Assembly: GCF_001677275.1 (NCBI RefSeq)
Contig: NZ_CP016177.1
Location: 248,001-312,000 of the forward strand
Reading direction: 5' to 3'
DNA: 64,000 nt
Source: Vibrio breoganii
GTDB taxonomy: Bacteria > Pseudomonadota > Gammaproteobacteria > Enterobacterales > Vibrionaceae
Numbering within the stretch: position 1 is the stretch's first letter; each line of letters opens with the position of its first letter. This document shows, one piece after another, positions 55,997 through 64,000 of the stretch. The translations under genes and the position numbers were made by a program. Below the pieces are notes generated by a model. The model worked only from the letters and a program-made list of their open reading frames with translations, was not told the origin of the DNA and did not search any database.

Positions 55997-56932
55997 ATGA
56001 AAGTCGCTGTTATCGGAGCTGCTGGTGGTATTGGACAAGCACTGGCACTTCTACTAAAAAATAATCTTCCTGCTGGCTCAGATCTCGCTCTATACGATAT
56101 TGCACCGGTTACTCCTGGTGTTGCAGCGGATCTTAGTCATATCCCTACTCCAGTATCAGTCGTTGGTTTTTCAGGACAAGATCCTACTCCGGCTCTAGAG
56201 GGAGCTGACGTGGTATTGATCTCTGCGGGTGTTGCTCGTAAACCCGGCATGGATCGTGCGGATCTCTTTAATGTGAACGCGGGCATTGTGAAGTCTCTTG
56301 CGGAAAAGATTGCTGTTGTATGTCCAAAAGCGTGTGTGGGTATCATTACTAACCCTGTGAACACTACAGTTGCTATTGCTGCTGATGTACTGAAAAAAGC
56401 CGGTGTTTATGACAAGCGTCGTTTATTCGGCGTAACAACACTTGACGTTATTCGATCTGAAACCTTTGTTGGCCAACTTAAGGGTCTAGATCCTACTCAG
56501 TTAGATGTGCCAGTTATCGGTGGCCACTCAGGCGTCACAATTCTTCCGCTATTGTCTCAAGTGAAAGGCGTTGAATTTACTAGCGAAGAGATAGCATCAC
56601 TGACCACTCGTATCCAAAACGCAGGTACAGAGGTTGTTGAAGCGAAAGCGGGTGGCGGTAGTGCGACACTATCTATGGGTCAAGCGGCATGTCGCTTTGG
56701 TCTGTCCCTGGTTCGTGCTCTACAAGGCGAAGCTAACGTGGTTGAGTGTGCGTATGTCGAAGGCAGTGGTGAACATACTCGCTTCTTTGCACAGCCAGTT
56801 AAACTGGGTACAGAAGGCATTGAAGAGGTATTGGATTACGGCGTGCTAAGTGAGTTTGAAAGAGCTTCTCTCGATGACATGCTTGAAACTCTATCTGGCG
56901 ATATTGCTAAGGGTGAAGAGTTCGCTAAATAA
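55997..56932 (+). CDS. mdh: Malate dehydrogenase
   Basis: 311 residues, NAD-dependent. GAAGGIGQ (8-15) is the nucleotide loop, and [15 protein letters not shown] contains the catalytic histidine. It oxidises malate to oxaloacetate in the TCA cycle. AAGGAGA precedes the ATG. The gene sits opposite argR and is followed by a strong terminator. Confidence 0.97.
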   Translation: MKVAVIGAAGGIGQALALLLKNNLPAGSDLALYDIAPVTPGVAADLSHIPTPVSVVGFSGQDPTPALEGADVVLISAGVARKPGMDRADLFNVNAGIVKSLAEKIAVVCPKACVGIITNPVNTTVAIAADVLKKAGVYDKRRLFGVTTLDVIRSETFVGQLKGLDPTQLDVPVIGGHSGVTILPLLSQVKGVEFTSEEIASLTTRIQNAGTEVVEAKAGGGSATLSMGQAACRFGLSLVRALQGEANVVECAYVEGSGEHTRFFAQPVKLGTEGIEEVLDYGVLSEFERASLDDMLETLSGDIAKGEEFAK

Positions 56933-56964
56933 GCTATCTCTAACAACCGAGTAATAATGACTGG

Positions 56965-56991
56965 AAGCGGATCTTTATGATCCGCTTTTTT
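56965..56991 (+). terminator. Intrinsic terminator after mdh
   Basis: AAGCGGATC-TTTAT-GATCCGCTT plus TTTT, a 9-bp stem with T-run. Confidence 0.88.
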
Positions 56992-57050
56992 GATCCCGTA
57001 ACAGATAACCTGCGTAAAAACCTGTATTCATCAAGAGTGAGGCGACGGCT

Positions 57051-57239
57051 ATGGATATGGATAAGATCACGACGGGAATGTGGGTAGAGTCTTCAGAAGG
57101 CCTGGGGCGCGTCCTAGCCGTAGATAAGAGAGACGAGATGGTGCTTGTAGAAGGTTTGCACGATGAGCAGTGGGCTGTGCCAGCCAGTTCAGTGAATCAA
57201 GACGCTCAGTTGCATCCAGGGTGCGACAAATACTATTAG
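57051..57239 (+). CDS. Small hypothetical protein (62 residues)
   Basis: 62 residues, acidic, with no signal peptide or membrane segment. The sequence (TTGMWVESSEGLGRVLAVDK, then DEMVLVEGLHDEQWAVP) looks like a small beta-rich SH3/Tudor-like or KOW-like fold, with repeated G-x-V-L-x-V patterns. Codon use is normal and it has its own terminator at 57258-57284, so I believe it is real. A ribosome-binding site GTGAGGCG lies before the ATG. I do not recognise the family. It lies between mdh and ispB, and its place may be kept among vibrios. Confidence 0.6.
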   Translation: MDMDKITTGMWVESSEGLGRVLAVDKRDEMVLVEGLHDEQWAVPASSVNQDAQLHPGCDKYY

Positions 57240-57257
57240 GGTAGAATAAGGTAAACG

Positions 57258-57284
57258 AACGCCACTCTTTTGAGTGGCGTTTTT
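57258..57284. terminator. Bidirectional terminator between the small gene and ispB
   Basis: AACGCCACTC-TTTT-GAGTGGCGTT is a 10-bp stem followed by TTT; a T-run also occurs on the minus strand side. Confidence 0.85.
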
Positions 57285-57293
57285 GTAATTAGC

Positions 57294-58265
57294 TTATTTG
57301 TTACGTTTGACCGCAAGATGGGCTAAGGCTTCAAGGGCCTCTTTTTCAATTGAGTCAGGCAAGATAGCCAGAGCTGCAATCGCTTTGTCGGCTTCGTCAT
57401 TAGCGACCTTAGTGGTGTATTCCAATGAACCCGTATCATGCATAGCCTGCATAATCTCATCCAAGCGTTCCATACCATTAGCTTGCTCAATCGCTTCAAT
57501 AATCATTTCGCGCTGTGCGTCTGACCCATTTTGCATGGCGTAGAGAAGCGGTAGGGTAGGCTTTCCTTCTGCAAGGTCATCCCCTACGTTTTTACCCATC
57601 TCTTTGCCGTCAGCGGTGTAATCCAATACATCATCGATAAGCTGAAACGCCGTACCTAGATGGCGGCCATAGTTTTGCATCGCGGTTTCTAGCTCTGGAG
57701 TAGAGTTCGTTAATATTGCTGCAATTTGCGAAGCTGATTCAAATAGGCGTGCGGTTTTAGAGTAGATCACCTGCATATAGCTTTCTTCGGTTGTAGAAGC
57801 ATCATTGCAATTCATCAATTGCTGAACCTCACCTTCAGCGATCACATTGACCGCTTCACTCATCAACTCGAGGATCCTCAAAGATCCTAGGCTTGTCATC
57901 ATTTGGAATGAGCGGGTGTAGATATAATCACCCACCAAAACACTGGCCGCATTACCAAAAGCGGCGTTGGCGGTTTCTTTTCCTCGGCGCATATCCGATT
58001 CATCAACCACATCATCGTGCAACAGCGTTGCTGTGTGAATGAATTCAATGAACGCAGCAGCGGTGATATGCCCTTCACCTTCATACCCCAAAGCACGAGC
58101 CGATAGCAGCGTGATAAGCGGGCGTAAACGCTTTCCACCACCGCTAACAATGTAGTGCCCCAATTGATTGATTAGAGCGACTTCTGAGGTCAGCTGAGCG
58201 TGAATTGTTTGGTCTACTTTTACCATGTCGTCGGCAGTGAGGGCCTGAATAGCGCTAAAGTCCAT
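57294..58265 (-). CDS. ispB: Octaprenyl diphosphate synthase (IspB)
   Basis: 323 residues of trans-prenyltransferase fold. The first Asp-rich motif (LLHDDVVDESD, D84 to D88) and the second (LIDDVLDYTAD) are present. It builds the C40 side chain of ubiquinone and menaquinone. ATG at 58265, with CCGGAAGTACA upstream. Divergent from rplU, as in E. coli. Confidence 0.95.
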   Translation of the reverse strand: MDFSAIQALTADDMVKVDQTIHAQLTSEVALINQLGHYIVSGGGKRLRPLITLLSARALGYEGEGHITAAAFIEFIHTATLLHDDVVDESDMRRGKETANAAFGNAASVLVGDYIYTRSFQMMTSLGSLRILELMSEAVNVIAEGEVQQLMNCNDASTTEESYMQVIYSKTARLFESASQIAAILTNSTPELETAMQNYGRHLGTAFQLIDDVLDYTADGKEMGKNVGDDLAEGKPTLPLLYAMQNGSDAQREMIIEAIEQANGMERLDEIMQAMHDTGSLEYTTKVANDEADKAIAALAILPDSIEKEALEALAHLAVKRNK

Positions 58266-58421
58266 TGTACTTCCGGTTTTGAGTCGCTACGGGGAGTAGC
58301 TGGGATGATAATTAATGTTGAATTTTACACTAAAAAACGTTGCCAAATACACCCGTAAAAGGCATCATTCTCGCACTTTTATGTGGCGATTATCTTTTCG
58401 CCAATTTTTTTAAAATATGGC

Positions 58422-58450
58422 TTGTTTTATGTGATGCGTTCACGTAGAAT
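58422..58450 (+). promoter_or_regulatory. Probable rplU-rpmA promoter
   Basis: TTGTTT (58422-58427) is 17 bases from TAGAAT (58445-58450), followed by a GC-rich discriminator CTGCGCCCT. An A/T tract lies upstream. The leader is about 77 bases. Confidence 0.65.
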
Positions 58451-58533
58451 CTGCGCCCTATTGATGAATTAGTTAGCGCACACCCAAACTACAAATTTAA
58501 GTTAAAGGCTGTGCGGAAAAAGCGGAGTAAAAT

Positions 58534-58845
58534 ATGTACGCTGTTTTCCAATCTGGTGGTAAACAACACCGTGTAAGCGAAGGCCAAACTCTTCGTTTAG
58601 AGAAATTGGACGTTGAAACTGGTGCAACTGTTGAGTTTGACTCAGTTCTTATGATCGCTAACGGTGAAGAAATCACTGTTGGTGCACCTCTTGTTGAAGG
58701 TGGCAAAGTTGTAGCTGAAGTGGTTAAGCACGGTCGTGGCGATAAAGTAAAAATCGTTAAGTTCCGTCGTCGTAAGCACTCTCGTAAGCAACAAGGTCAT
58801 CGTCAGTGGTTCACTGAAGTGAAGATCACTGGCATCAACGCTTAA
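58534..58845 (+). CDS. rplU: 50S ribosomal protein L21
   Basis: 103 residues, [19 protein letters not shown] to [10 protein letters not shown]21 binds 23S rRNA in contact with L20. GCGGAG precedes the ATG. First gene of rplU-rpmA. Confidence 0.97.
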   Translation: MYAVFQSGGKQHRVSEGQTLRLEKLDVETGATVEFDSVLMIANGEEITVGAPLVEGGKVVAEVVKHGRGDKVKIVKFRRRKHSRKQQGHRQWFTEVKITGINA

Positions 58846-58864
58846 GTTATAGGAGAGTTTAACA

Positions 58865-59122
58865 ATGGCACACAAAAAAGCTGGCGGTTCTACTCGTAAC
58901 GGTCGCGATTCAGAAAGCAAACGTCTTGGCGTTAAGCGTTTTGGTGGCGAATCAGTTCTAGCGGGTAACATCATCGTTCGTCAACGTGGTACTAAATTCC
59001 ACGCTGGTAACAACGTTGGTATCGGTAAAGACCACACTCTTTTCGCTCTTACTGAAGGTAAAGTGAAATTTGAAGTTAAAGGTCCTAAGAACCGTAAATT
59101 CGTTAGCATCGATTCTGAGTAA
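58865..59122 (+). CDS. rpmA: 50S ribosomal protein L27
   Basis: 85 residues; the N-terminal [14 protein letters not shown] reaches toward the peptidyl-transferase centre. There is no N-terminal extension like that of Firmicutes, so no Prp processing is needed. AGGAG precedes the ATG. Confidence 0.97.
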   Translation: MAHKKAGGSTRNGRDSESKRLGVKRFGGESVLAGNIIVRQRGTKFHAGNNVGIGKDHTLFALTEGKVKFEVKGPKNRKFVSIDSE

Positions 59123-59153
59123 TTAATACTTAGATTCAAGCTGAATTCAAAAG

Positions 59154-59178
59154 CCCTGCCGATTCGGCGGGGTTTTTT
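59154..59178 (+). terminator. Intrinsic terminator after rpmA
   Basis: CCCTGCC-GATTC-GGCGGGG with TTTTTT downstream. It separates rplU-rpmA from obgE, which then needs its own promoter. Confidence 0.8.
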
Positions 59179-59205
59179 ATTTTAAAGGTACTCGGTTTCT
59201 TGGTC

Positions 59206-59242
59206 CTGGGTCCTAGGGAATACTCTAGGGCCTAGCACCCAG
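59206..59242. repeat. CTAG-rich inverted repeat upstream of obgE
   Basis: CTGGGTCCTAGG (59206-59217) and CCTAGCACCCAG (59231-59242) pair in 11 of 12 positions across a 13-base loop. Four CTAG sites occur within about 45 bases (to 59250). A second stem, TTGGATC...GATCCAA (59263-59286), follows. It resembles the CTAG-type intergenic repeats of vibrios and lies between a terminator and obgE. Confidence 0.55.
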
Positions 59243-59314
59243 ATACCTAGCACCTAAAAGAGTTGGATCTGCTAAAGTTGATCCAAGCAAGATATTCACA
59301 CCAATACGGAGTGA

Positions 59315-60484
<1,170 letters not shown>

Positions 60485-60523
60485 TATCTTTTGTAGACAA
60501 TAGTCTGAACAATAAACATAATA

Positions 60524-60555
60524 AAAAGAGCCTGGAGACTATCCCGGCTCTTTTT
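60524..60555 (+). terminator. Intrinsic terminator after obgE
   Basis: AAAAAGAGCCTGG and CCCGGCTCTTTTT pair around GAGACTAT (with one mismatch), followed by T residues. Confidence 0.85.
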
Positions 60556-60596
60556 TTGTCTGTGCGAAACAGAATTTATCTCAAGGATCTGAGATC

Positions 60597-61655
60597 ATGC
60601 ACCTAAACCAGAAAATCTCTAATCTCGATGCGTTTATCTTCACCCATTATCGTATCGTCCATGGTGTACGCATCGCTGTAGCCTTTGTTCTTACCTTAAT
60701 TGCAGCGACGTATTTTGAGGTTCCGGAGCGAACTTGGATCCTCATTACTCTATTTGTAGTGATAGGACCAATCTCCTACCTTGGTAACGTTTTGCCAAGG
60801 GCTTGGCATCGTGTCCTCGGCACTTCTCTTGGGGCAATATCAGGAATCATCGGCATTGCTATCAGTCAGTATTCTGTGGCGCTAATGTATTTGTGGTGTG
60901 CGGTGATCATCTTTCTGAGCGCCTACTTTGCACTGGGAAAGCGGCCTTACGTAGGGATACTGATAGGTATTACCTTAGCGGTCACCTTGGGGGCTGCAAA
61001 TGCCGATGTAGATGTGGCGATGTGGCGCGGCGTTGATGTAACATTAGGCTGTATTATTGCGGTATTGTTTTGCCTTATCTATCCACAGCGTGCATTCATC
61101 CATTGGCGCCTGCGCATCGCAAACACTCTCAAAACCCTTTCTAAGGTTTATCATCTTTCCTATTCTCCCAACGTGATAGAAAAGCCTAATCTTGAGCCGT
61201 TTCAAAATACGCTTGTGAAAGAGATGACCACTATTACAACTCTTACTTCACCATCGATCAAAGAAACCAAACTTAAGCGCCAGCTGCTCGATGCCATTCA
61301 GATTCAATTGCGCAATTTGCTGAGTACTATTGAGCTCCTTAACCATTCCTATTGGAGTGACAGAGAAAGTCATTTAAATATGCTGTGGTCTAAATCGCTA
61401 AAACAATGCCAGCAGCAAGTGGAGCAAGAGCTTGAAGACCTGGCTTATCTAGTCGAAAAGGGCGAGGTTCGAGGTAGCATTCGTATTGAAGAAACGGATG
61501 AGATTATTGGTGAATTAAAAGACATTATCGCTGAATTAGGCGGTGAAAAGTCCAATATCTATGGCTATGTTTGGCTTAACCTGAAGCTTATTGAAGATCT
61601 CGGAAATCTTAAGAAATTGCTGATCTTAGCCCTTAACCTCTCACAAAAATCATAA
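60597..61655 (+). CDS. FUSC-like inner-membrane protein
   Basis: 352 residues. Six N-terminal membrane helices (IAVAFVLTLIAATY, TWILITLFVVIGP, SLGAISGIIGIAIS, LWCAVIIFLSAYFAL and others to about 165) precede a soluble, coiled-coil-like C-terminal half. This resembles the aromatic acid exporter/FUSC (YccS/YjiC-type) family. No partner gene (membrane fusion protein) is next to it. Substrate is unknown. It lies between obgE and yjjP, which is not the E. coli order. Confidence 0.7.
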   Translation: MHLNQKISNLDAFIFTHYRIVHGVRIAVAFVLTLIAATYFEVPERTWILITLFVVIGPISYLGNVLPRAWHRVLGTSLGAISGIIGIAISQYSVALMYLWCAVIIFLSAYFALGKRPYVGILIGITLAVTLGAANADVDVAMWRGVDVTLGCIIAVLFCLIYPQRAFIHWRLRIANTLKTLSKVYHLSYSPNVIEKPNLEPFQNTLVKEMTTITTLTSPSIKETKLKRQLLDAIQIQLRNLLSTIELLNHSYWSDRESHLNMLWSKSLKQCQQQVEQELEDLAYLVEKGEVRGSIRIEETDEIIGELKDIIAELGGEKSNIYGYVWLNLKLIEDLGNLKKLLILALNLSQKS

Positions 61656-61776
61656 GTTCGCTTTGGTCTTCAATTTTGGTTGTTCTTAATCAATTAAATT
61701 TGAATTATCAGTATTGTTTTATATGCAAACCCAATAGAATATTGTTTTTATTTTAAACAATCCTCAAAGAGATAGA

Positions 61777-62544
61777 ATGGAATCTAAACAACGCGCTGTT
61801 TCTCGCCTTATCGCTCAAGCGGGACAGATGTTGCATGCTCATGGAGCTGAAAGCGCGCTTATCGGCGGCATAATGGAGCGTATTGGTCTTGCCTGTGGTA
61901 TGGATGAAGTCGAAGTATCACTCTCTGCTAGTTCATTGGTTGTGACTACGGTTACCCATGAGCATTGCATGACCACCACACGACGCTGCCCCGATAGGGG
62001 AATCAATATGCGCGCGGTGACAGAAGTACAGCGTATCTGCATCATGCTAGAAAAAGGCATCCTAGATTACGACCTCGCCCAGCAGAAGCTGAATAAAATC
62101 ACCCCGGAGCGTTACAATCGCTGGCTAGTGGTGTTTATGATTGGTTTGTCTTGTGCCTCGTTCAGTCACCTTGCCGGAGGTGATAGCGCCGTATTTGCGA
62201 TGACCTTTGTGGCTTCTGCTATCGGCATGATTGTCAGGCAAGAGATTGGCCATCGTCACTTCAACCCACTACTCAACTTTGCGACTACAGCTTTCGTCAC
62301 CACCTTTATTTCAGCGCAAGCGGTAGTGTTTGAGATTGGTAACAGCCCCAATGTCGTCATGGCATCGTCGGTTCTTATGCTGGTTCCCGGCTTCCCTTTA
62401 ATTAACTCTGTTGCGGATGTCTTGAAAGGGTATATCAATATGGGCATTGCTCGATTTGTGATGGGCAGTCTGCTTACACTGGCAACCTGTTTAGGGATTG
62501 TCGCAGTGAGCGGTGTGTTAGGCATGTTTGGGGTGACACTATGA
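61777..62544 (+). CDS. yjjP: YjjP, N-terminal half of a split ThrE-type exporter
   Basis: 255 residues. A soluble N-terminal region (GQMLHAHGAESALIGGIMERI, residues 15-35) leads to five membrane helices. It is the DUF1212 part of the ThrE-like Thr/Ser exporter family. In E. coli, YjjP with YjjB exports succinate under anaerobic conditions, so the substrate may be an organic acid rather than an amino acid. It overlaps yjjB by 4 bases (ATGA). Confidence 0.88.
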   Translation: MESKQRAVSRLIAQAGQMLHAHGAESALIGGIMERIGLACGMDEVEVSLSASSLVVTTVTHEHCMTTTRRCPDRGINMRAVTEVQRICIMLEKGILDYDLAQQKLNKITPERYNRWLVVFMIGLSCASFSHLAGGDSAVFAMTFVASAIGMIVRQEIGHRHFNPLLNFATTAFVTTFISAQAVVFEIGNSPNVVMASSVLMLVPGFPLINSVADVLKGYINMGIARFVMGSLLTLATCLGIVAVSGVLGMFGVTL

Positions 62545-63017
62545 GTGATTTGTTTGCTTTGCTCTTGGGGCTTATTGACGACATGTTCTTTGCCGCCATT
62601 CCTGCGGTCGGCTTTGCACTGGTTTTCAATGTGCCTAAGAGTGCGCTGTTCTATTGCGCGCTAGGCGGCGCTATTGGCCACGGTTCGCGCTATTTGATGA
62701 TGCAGTTTGGCATGCCTATAGAATGGGCCACCTTGTTTGCTGCTACCATAGTTGGCTTTATCGGAGTCGCGTGGTCGCATCGATTCTTAGCACACCCAAA
62801 GGTGTTTACCGTTGCCGCAATGATTCCTATGGTTCCGGGGGTATATGCCTTCAATGCGATGATTGCCATGGTAGAAATTAGCCAATCAGGCTATACCCAT
62901 GAATTATTTGCTGGCCTAATAGAGAATTTCCTCACCGCAATGTTTATCATTGCAGGACTTGCAGTTGGGCTCGCTATGCCTGGCTTATTTATTTATCGTC
63001 GTCGCCCTATTGTTTAG
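62541..63017 (+). CDS. yjjB: YjjB, C-terminal half of a split ThrE-type exporter
   Basis: 158 residues with four to five membrane helices (IPAVGFALVFNVPKSALFYC, ATLFAATIVGFIGVAW and others). This is the DUF3815 part, fused to the YjjP part in Corynebacterium ThrE. MIPMVPGVYAFNAMIA is a characteristic segment. Start ATG overlaps the end of yjjP, so the two subunits are made together. folA follows 12 bases later and may be in the same transcript. Confidence 0.88.
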   Translation: MSDLFALLLGLIDDMFFAAIPAVGFALVFNVPKSALFYCALGGAIGHGSRYLMMQFGMPIEWATLFAATIVGFIGVAWSHRFLAHPKVFTVAAMIPMVPGVYAFNAMIAMVEISQSGYTHELFAGLIENFLTAMFIIAGLAVGLAMPGLFIYRRRPIV

Positions 63018-63029
63018 AGGAATATCCCA

Positions 63030-63512
63030 ATGATCGTCAGCATGATTGCCGCTATGGCTAACAACCGTATTATCGGCAAAGACAACCAGATGCCGTGGCA
63101 CCTACCAGCCGATTTTACCTGGTTTAAGAAGTGCACCATGGGTAAGCCAGTGATCATGGGGAGAAAGACGTATGAATCTATTGGTCGCCCTTTGCCTGGC
63201 AGGCACAATATTGTTGTCAGCCGCGACGCCGAGCTAACGATTGAAGGCGTAACAACCGTCACCTCGATTGAATCAGCATTGGAGGTGGTTACGGATGAGC
63301 CTGAGGTGATGATTATTGGTGGTGGCTCTATCTATAAGCACTGCCTGCCAATGGCAGACAAGCTGTACTTAACCTACATTGACCTTGAAGTAGACGGCGA
63401 TACCCAATTCCCTGACTGGGGAGAGGGGTGGAAACAAATCCATTTAGAGCAATATTTCTCTGATGAGAAGAATGCCCACGATATGCAGTTTGTGGTGTTG
63501 GAAAAGGGCTAA
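63030..63512 (+). CDS. folA: Dihydrofolate reductase
   Basis: 160 residues. Start MIVSMIAAMANNRIIGKDNQ, then the Met20-loop region MPWHLPADFTWFKK with the catalytic Asp (in PADF), and GRKTYESIGRPLPGR. It reduces dihydrofolate with NADPH and is the trimethoprim target. AGAGGAA precedes the ATG. It converges with apaH. Confidence 0.96.
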   Translation: MIVSMIAAMANNRIIGKDNQMPWHLPADFTWFKKCTMGKPVIMGRKTYESIGRPLPGRHNIVVSRDAELTIEGVTTVTSIESALEVVTDEPEVMIIGGGSIYKHCLPMADKLYLTYIDLEVDGDTQFPDWGEGWKQIHLEQYFSDEKNAHDMQFVVLEKG

Positions 63513-63535
63513 ATAACTAGCCCTATCAGATCATA

Positions 63536-64000
63536 TTACAGCGCTGCTTGCGTAAAGTAGCGCTTGTCTTCCCAGCGAAGCATGGTCATATGATTGCCCC
63601 ATACGCAGCCGGTATCTAAGCCGATAACATTGTGTGAATCAGTGCCCATCAGTGCTGCCCAGTGTCCAAATATGGATTTCTTTGGTAGCGACACTCTTTG
63701 TTCTAATTCAAACCAAGGTATCAATTCGTTCTTGTCTACTTCTTCTGGTGGCAGTTTGCTGTCCATATCTAAGCGTCCATCATGATAGCAATAGCGCATG
63801 CGCGTCATTGCATTGATGGTAAACCTTAGGCGGGGCATACCCTCTAGAGCAGGATCCCAGATGTCGGGAGAGTTGCCGTACATCTTTTTAATCAGCTTTT
63901 TCCAGTTATCCCCAGATAGTACCTGCTCCACTTCTTGAGAGGCTTGACGTGCTTCATCTAGGCTCCAAAGCGGATAGATACCAGCATGACTCATCACGAA
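63536..64000 (-). CDS. apaH: Diadenosine tetraphosphatase ApaH (C-terminal part)
   Basis: About 154 residues of the C-terminal part; the gene continues past the right edge, so the start is missing. MSHAGIYPLWSLDEARQASQEVE, read in shorter blocks, MYGNSPDIWDP, and DTGCVWGN are ApaH features of the symmetrical calcineurin-like Ap4A hydrolase. It splits Ap4A into two ADP and also acts on Np4-capped RNA. The metal site in the N-terminal half cannot be checked. It converges on folA across 23 bases. Confidence 0.92.
   Translation of the reverse strand, partial: FVMSHAGIYPLWSLDEARQASQEVEQVLSGDNWKKLIKKMYGNSPDIWDPALEGMPRLRFTINAMTRMRYCYHDGRLDMDSKLPPEEVDKNELIPWFELEQRVSLPKKSIFGHWAALMGTDSHNVIGLDTGCVWGNHMTMLRWEDKRYFTQAAL

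Noticed and set aside
58431..58444. CRP site in the rplU promoter (TGTGATGCGTTCAC)
   Set aside because: Half-site spacing is four to five bases rather than six, and it lies between the -35 and -10 boxes.

Overview
The window is a stretch of core chromosome from a marine gammaproteobacterium, almost certainly a Vibrio or close relative. The protein sequences are near E. coli in every informational gene. Gene order matches E. coli in blocks: kefB-yheV-slyD / slyX / fkpA-yheO-tusDCB-rpsL, then the str, S10, spc and alpha operons; fklB/ytfB; msrA/tamA-tamB-ytfP; rapA-rluA; argR/mdh; ispB/rplU-rpmA-obgE. Vibrio-type additions point to the genus: a DUF2780 (VcgC/VcgE-type) protein, a zrgA-type zinc gene set, a TAXI-TRAP transporter next to argR, and Vibrio-style intergenic repeats. 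I saw no rRNA, tRNA, CRISPR array, prophage, integrase or full insertion sequence.

Layout. 1-5.4 kb: tail of KefB, YheV, SlyD, an isoaspartyl peptidase, SlyX (minus strand), FkpA behind a sigma-E-like promoter, YheO and the TusDCB sulfur relay. 5.4-24.2 kb: translation machinery, as str (rpsL-rpsG-fusA-tuf), S10 (rpsJ to rpsQ), spc (rplN to rpmJ, with secY) and alpha (rpsM to rplQ, with rpoA) operons, each with promoter and terminator signals. 24.3-29.4 kb: DUF2780 protein, MetY, FklB, YtfB, ElaA and SUMT. 29.4-33.3 kb: a minus-strand zinc-related cassette (DUF2796 His-rich ZrgA, LolD-like ATPase, MacB/FtsX-like permease, DUF3299 protein) and YtfJ. 33.4-43.9 kb: MsrA, the TamA-TamB envelope system, YtfP, lipocalin, FBPase, Mpl and UbiX. 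43.9-50.3 kb: PIN-PhoH ATPase, RapA, RluA and a D-2-hydroxyacid dehydrogenase. 50.3-54.8 kb: a TAXI-TRAP transport cluster with a UspA protein and a MITE-like repeat inside it. 55.2-64 kb: ArgR, Mdh, a small protein, IspB, L21, L27, ObgE, a FUSC-like membrane protein, the split exporter YjjP/YjjB, FolA and the C-terminal part of ApaH, which runs off the end.

How it works together: about 30% of the window is one large growth-rate-controlled gene-expression block. Promoters here carry GC-rich discriminators and structured leaders suited to stringent and autogenous control. The flanks hold envelope biogenesis and folding (FkpA, SlyD, TamAB, YtfB, Mpl), metal and solute transport, and central metabolism.

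No clearly new multi-gene system is visible. The most interesting signals are small: an 11-bp-phased GATCT array and a C8 tract in the str promoter region, a MITE-like element splitting a TRAP transporter operon, a CTAG-rich inverted repeat before obgE, and a zinc cassette built on a MacB/LolD-type ABC pair. All functional calls come from reading the sequence and from family knowledge; no searches were run.
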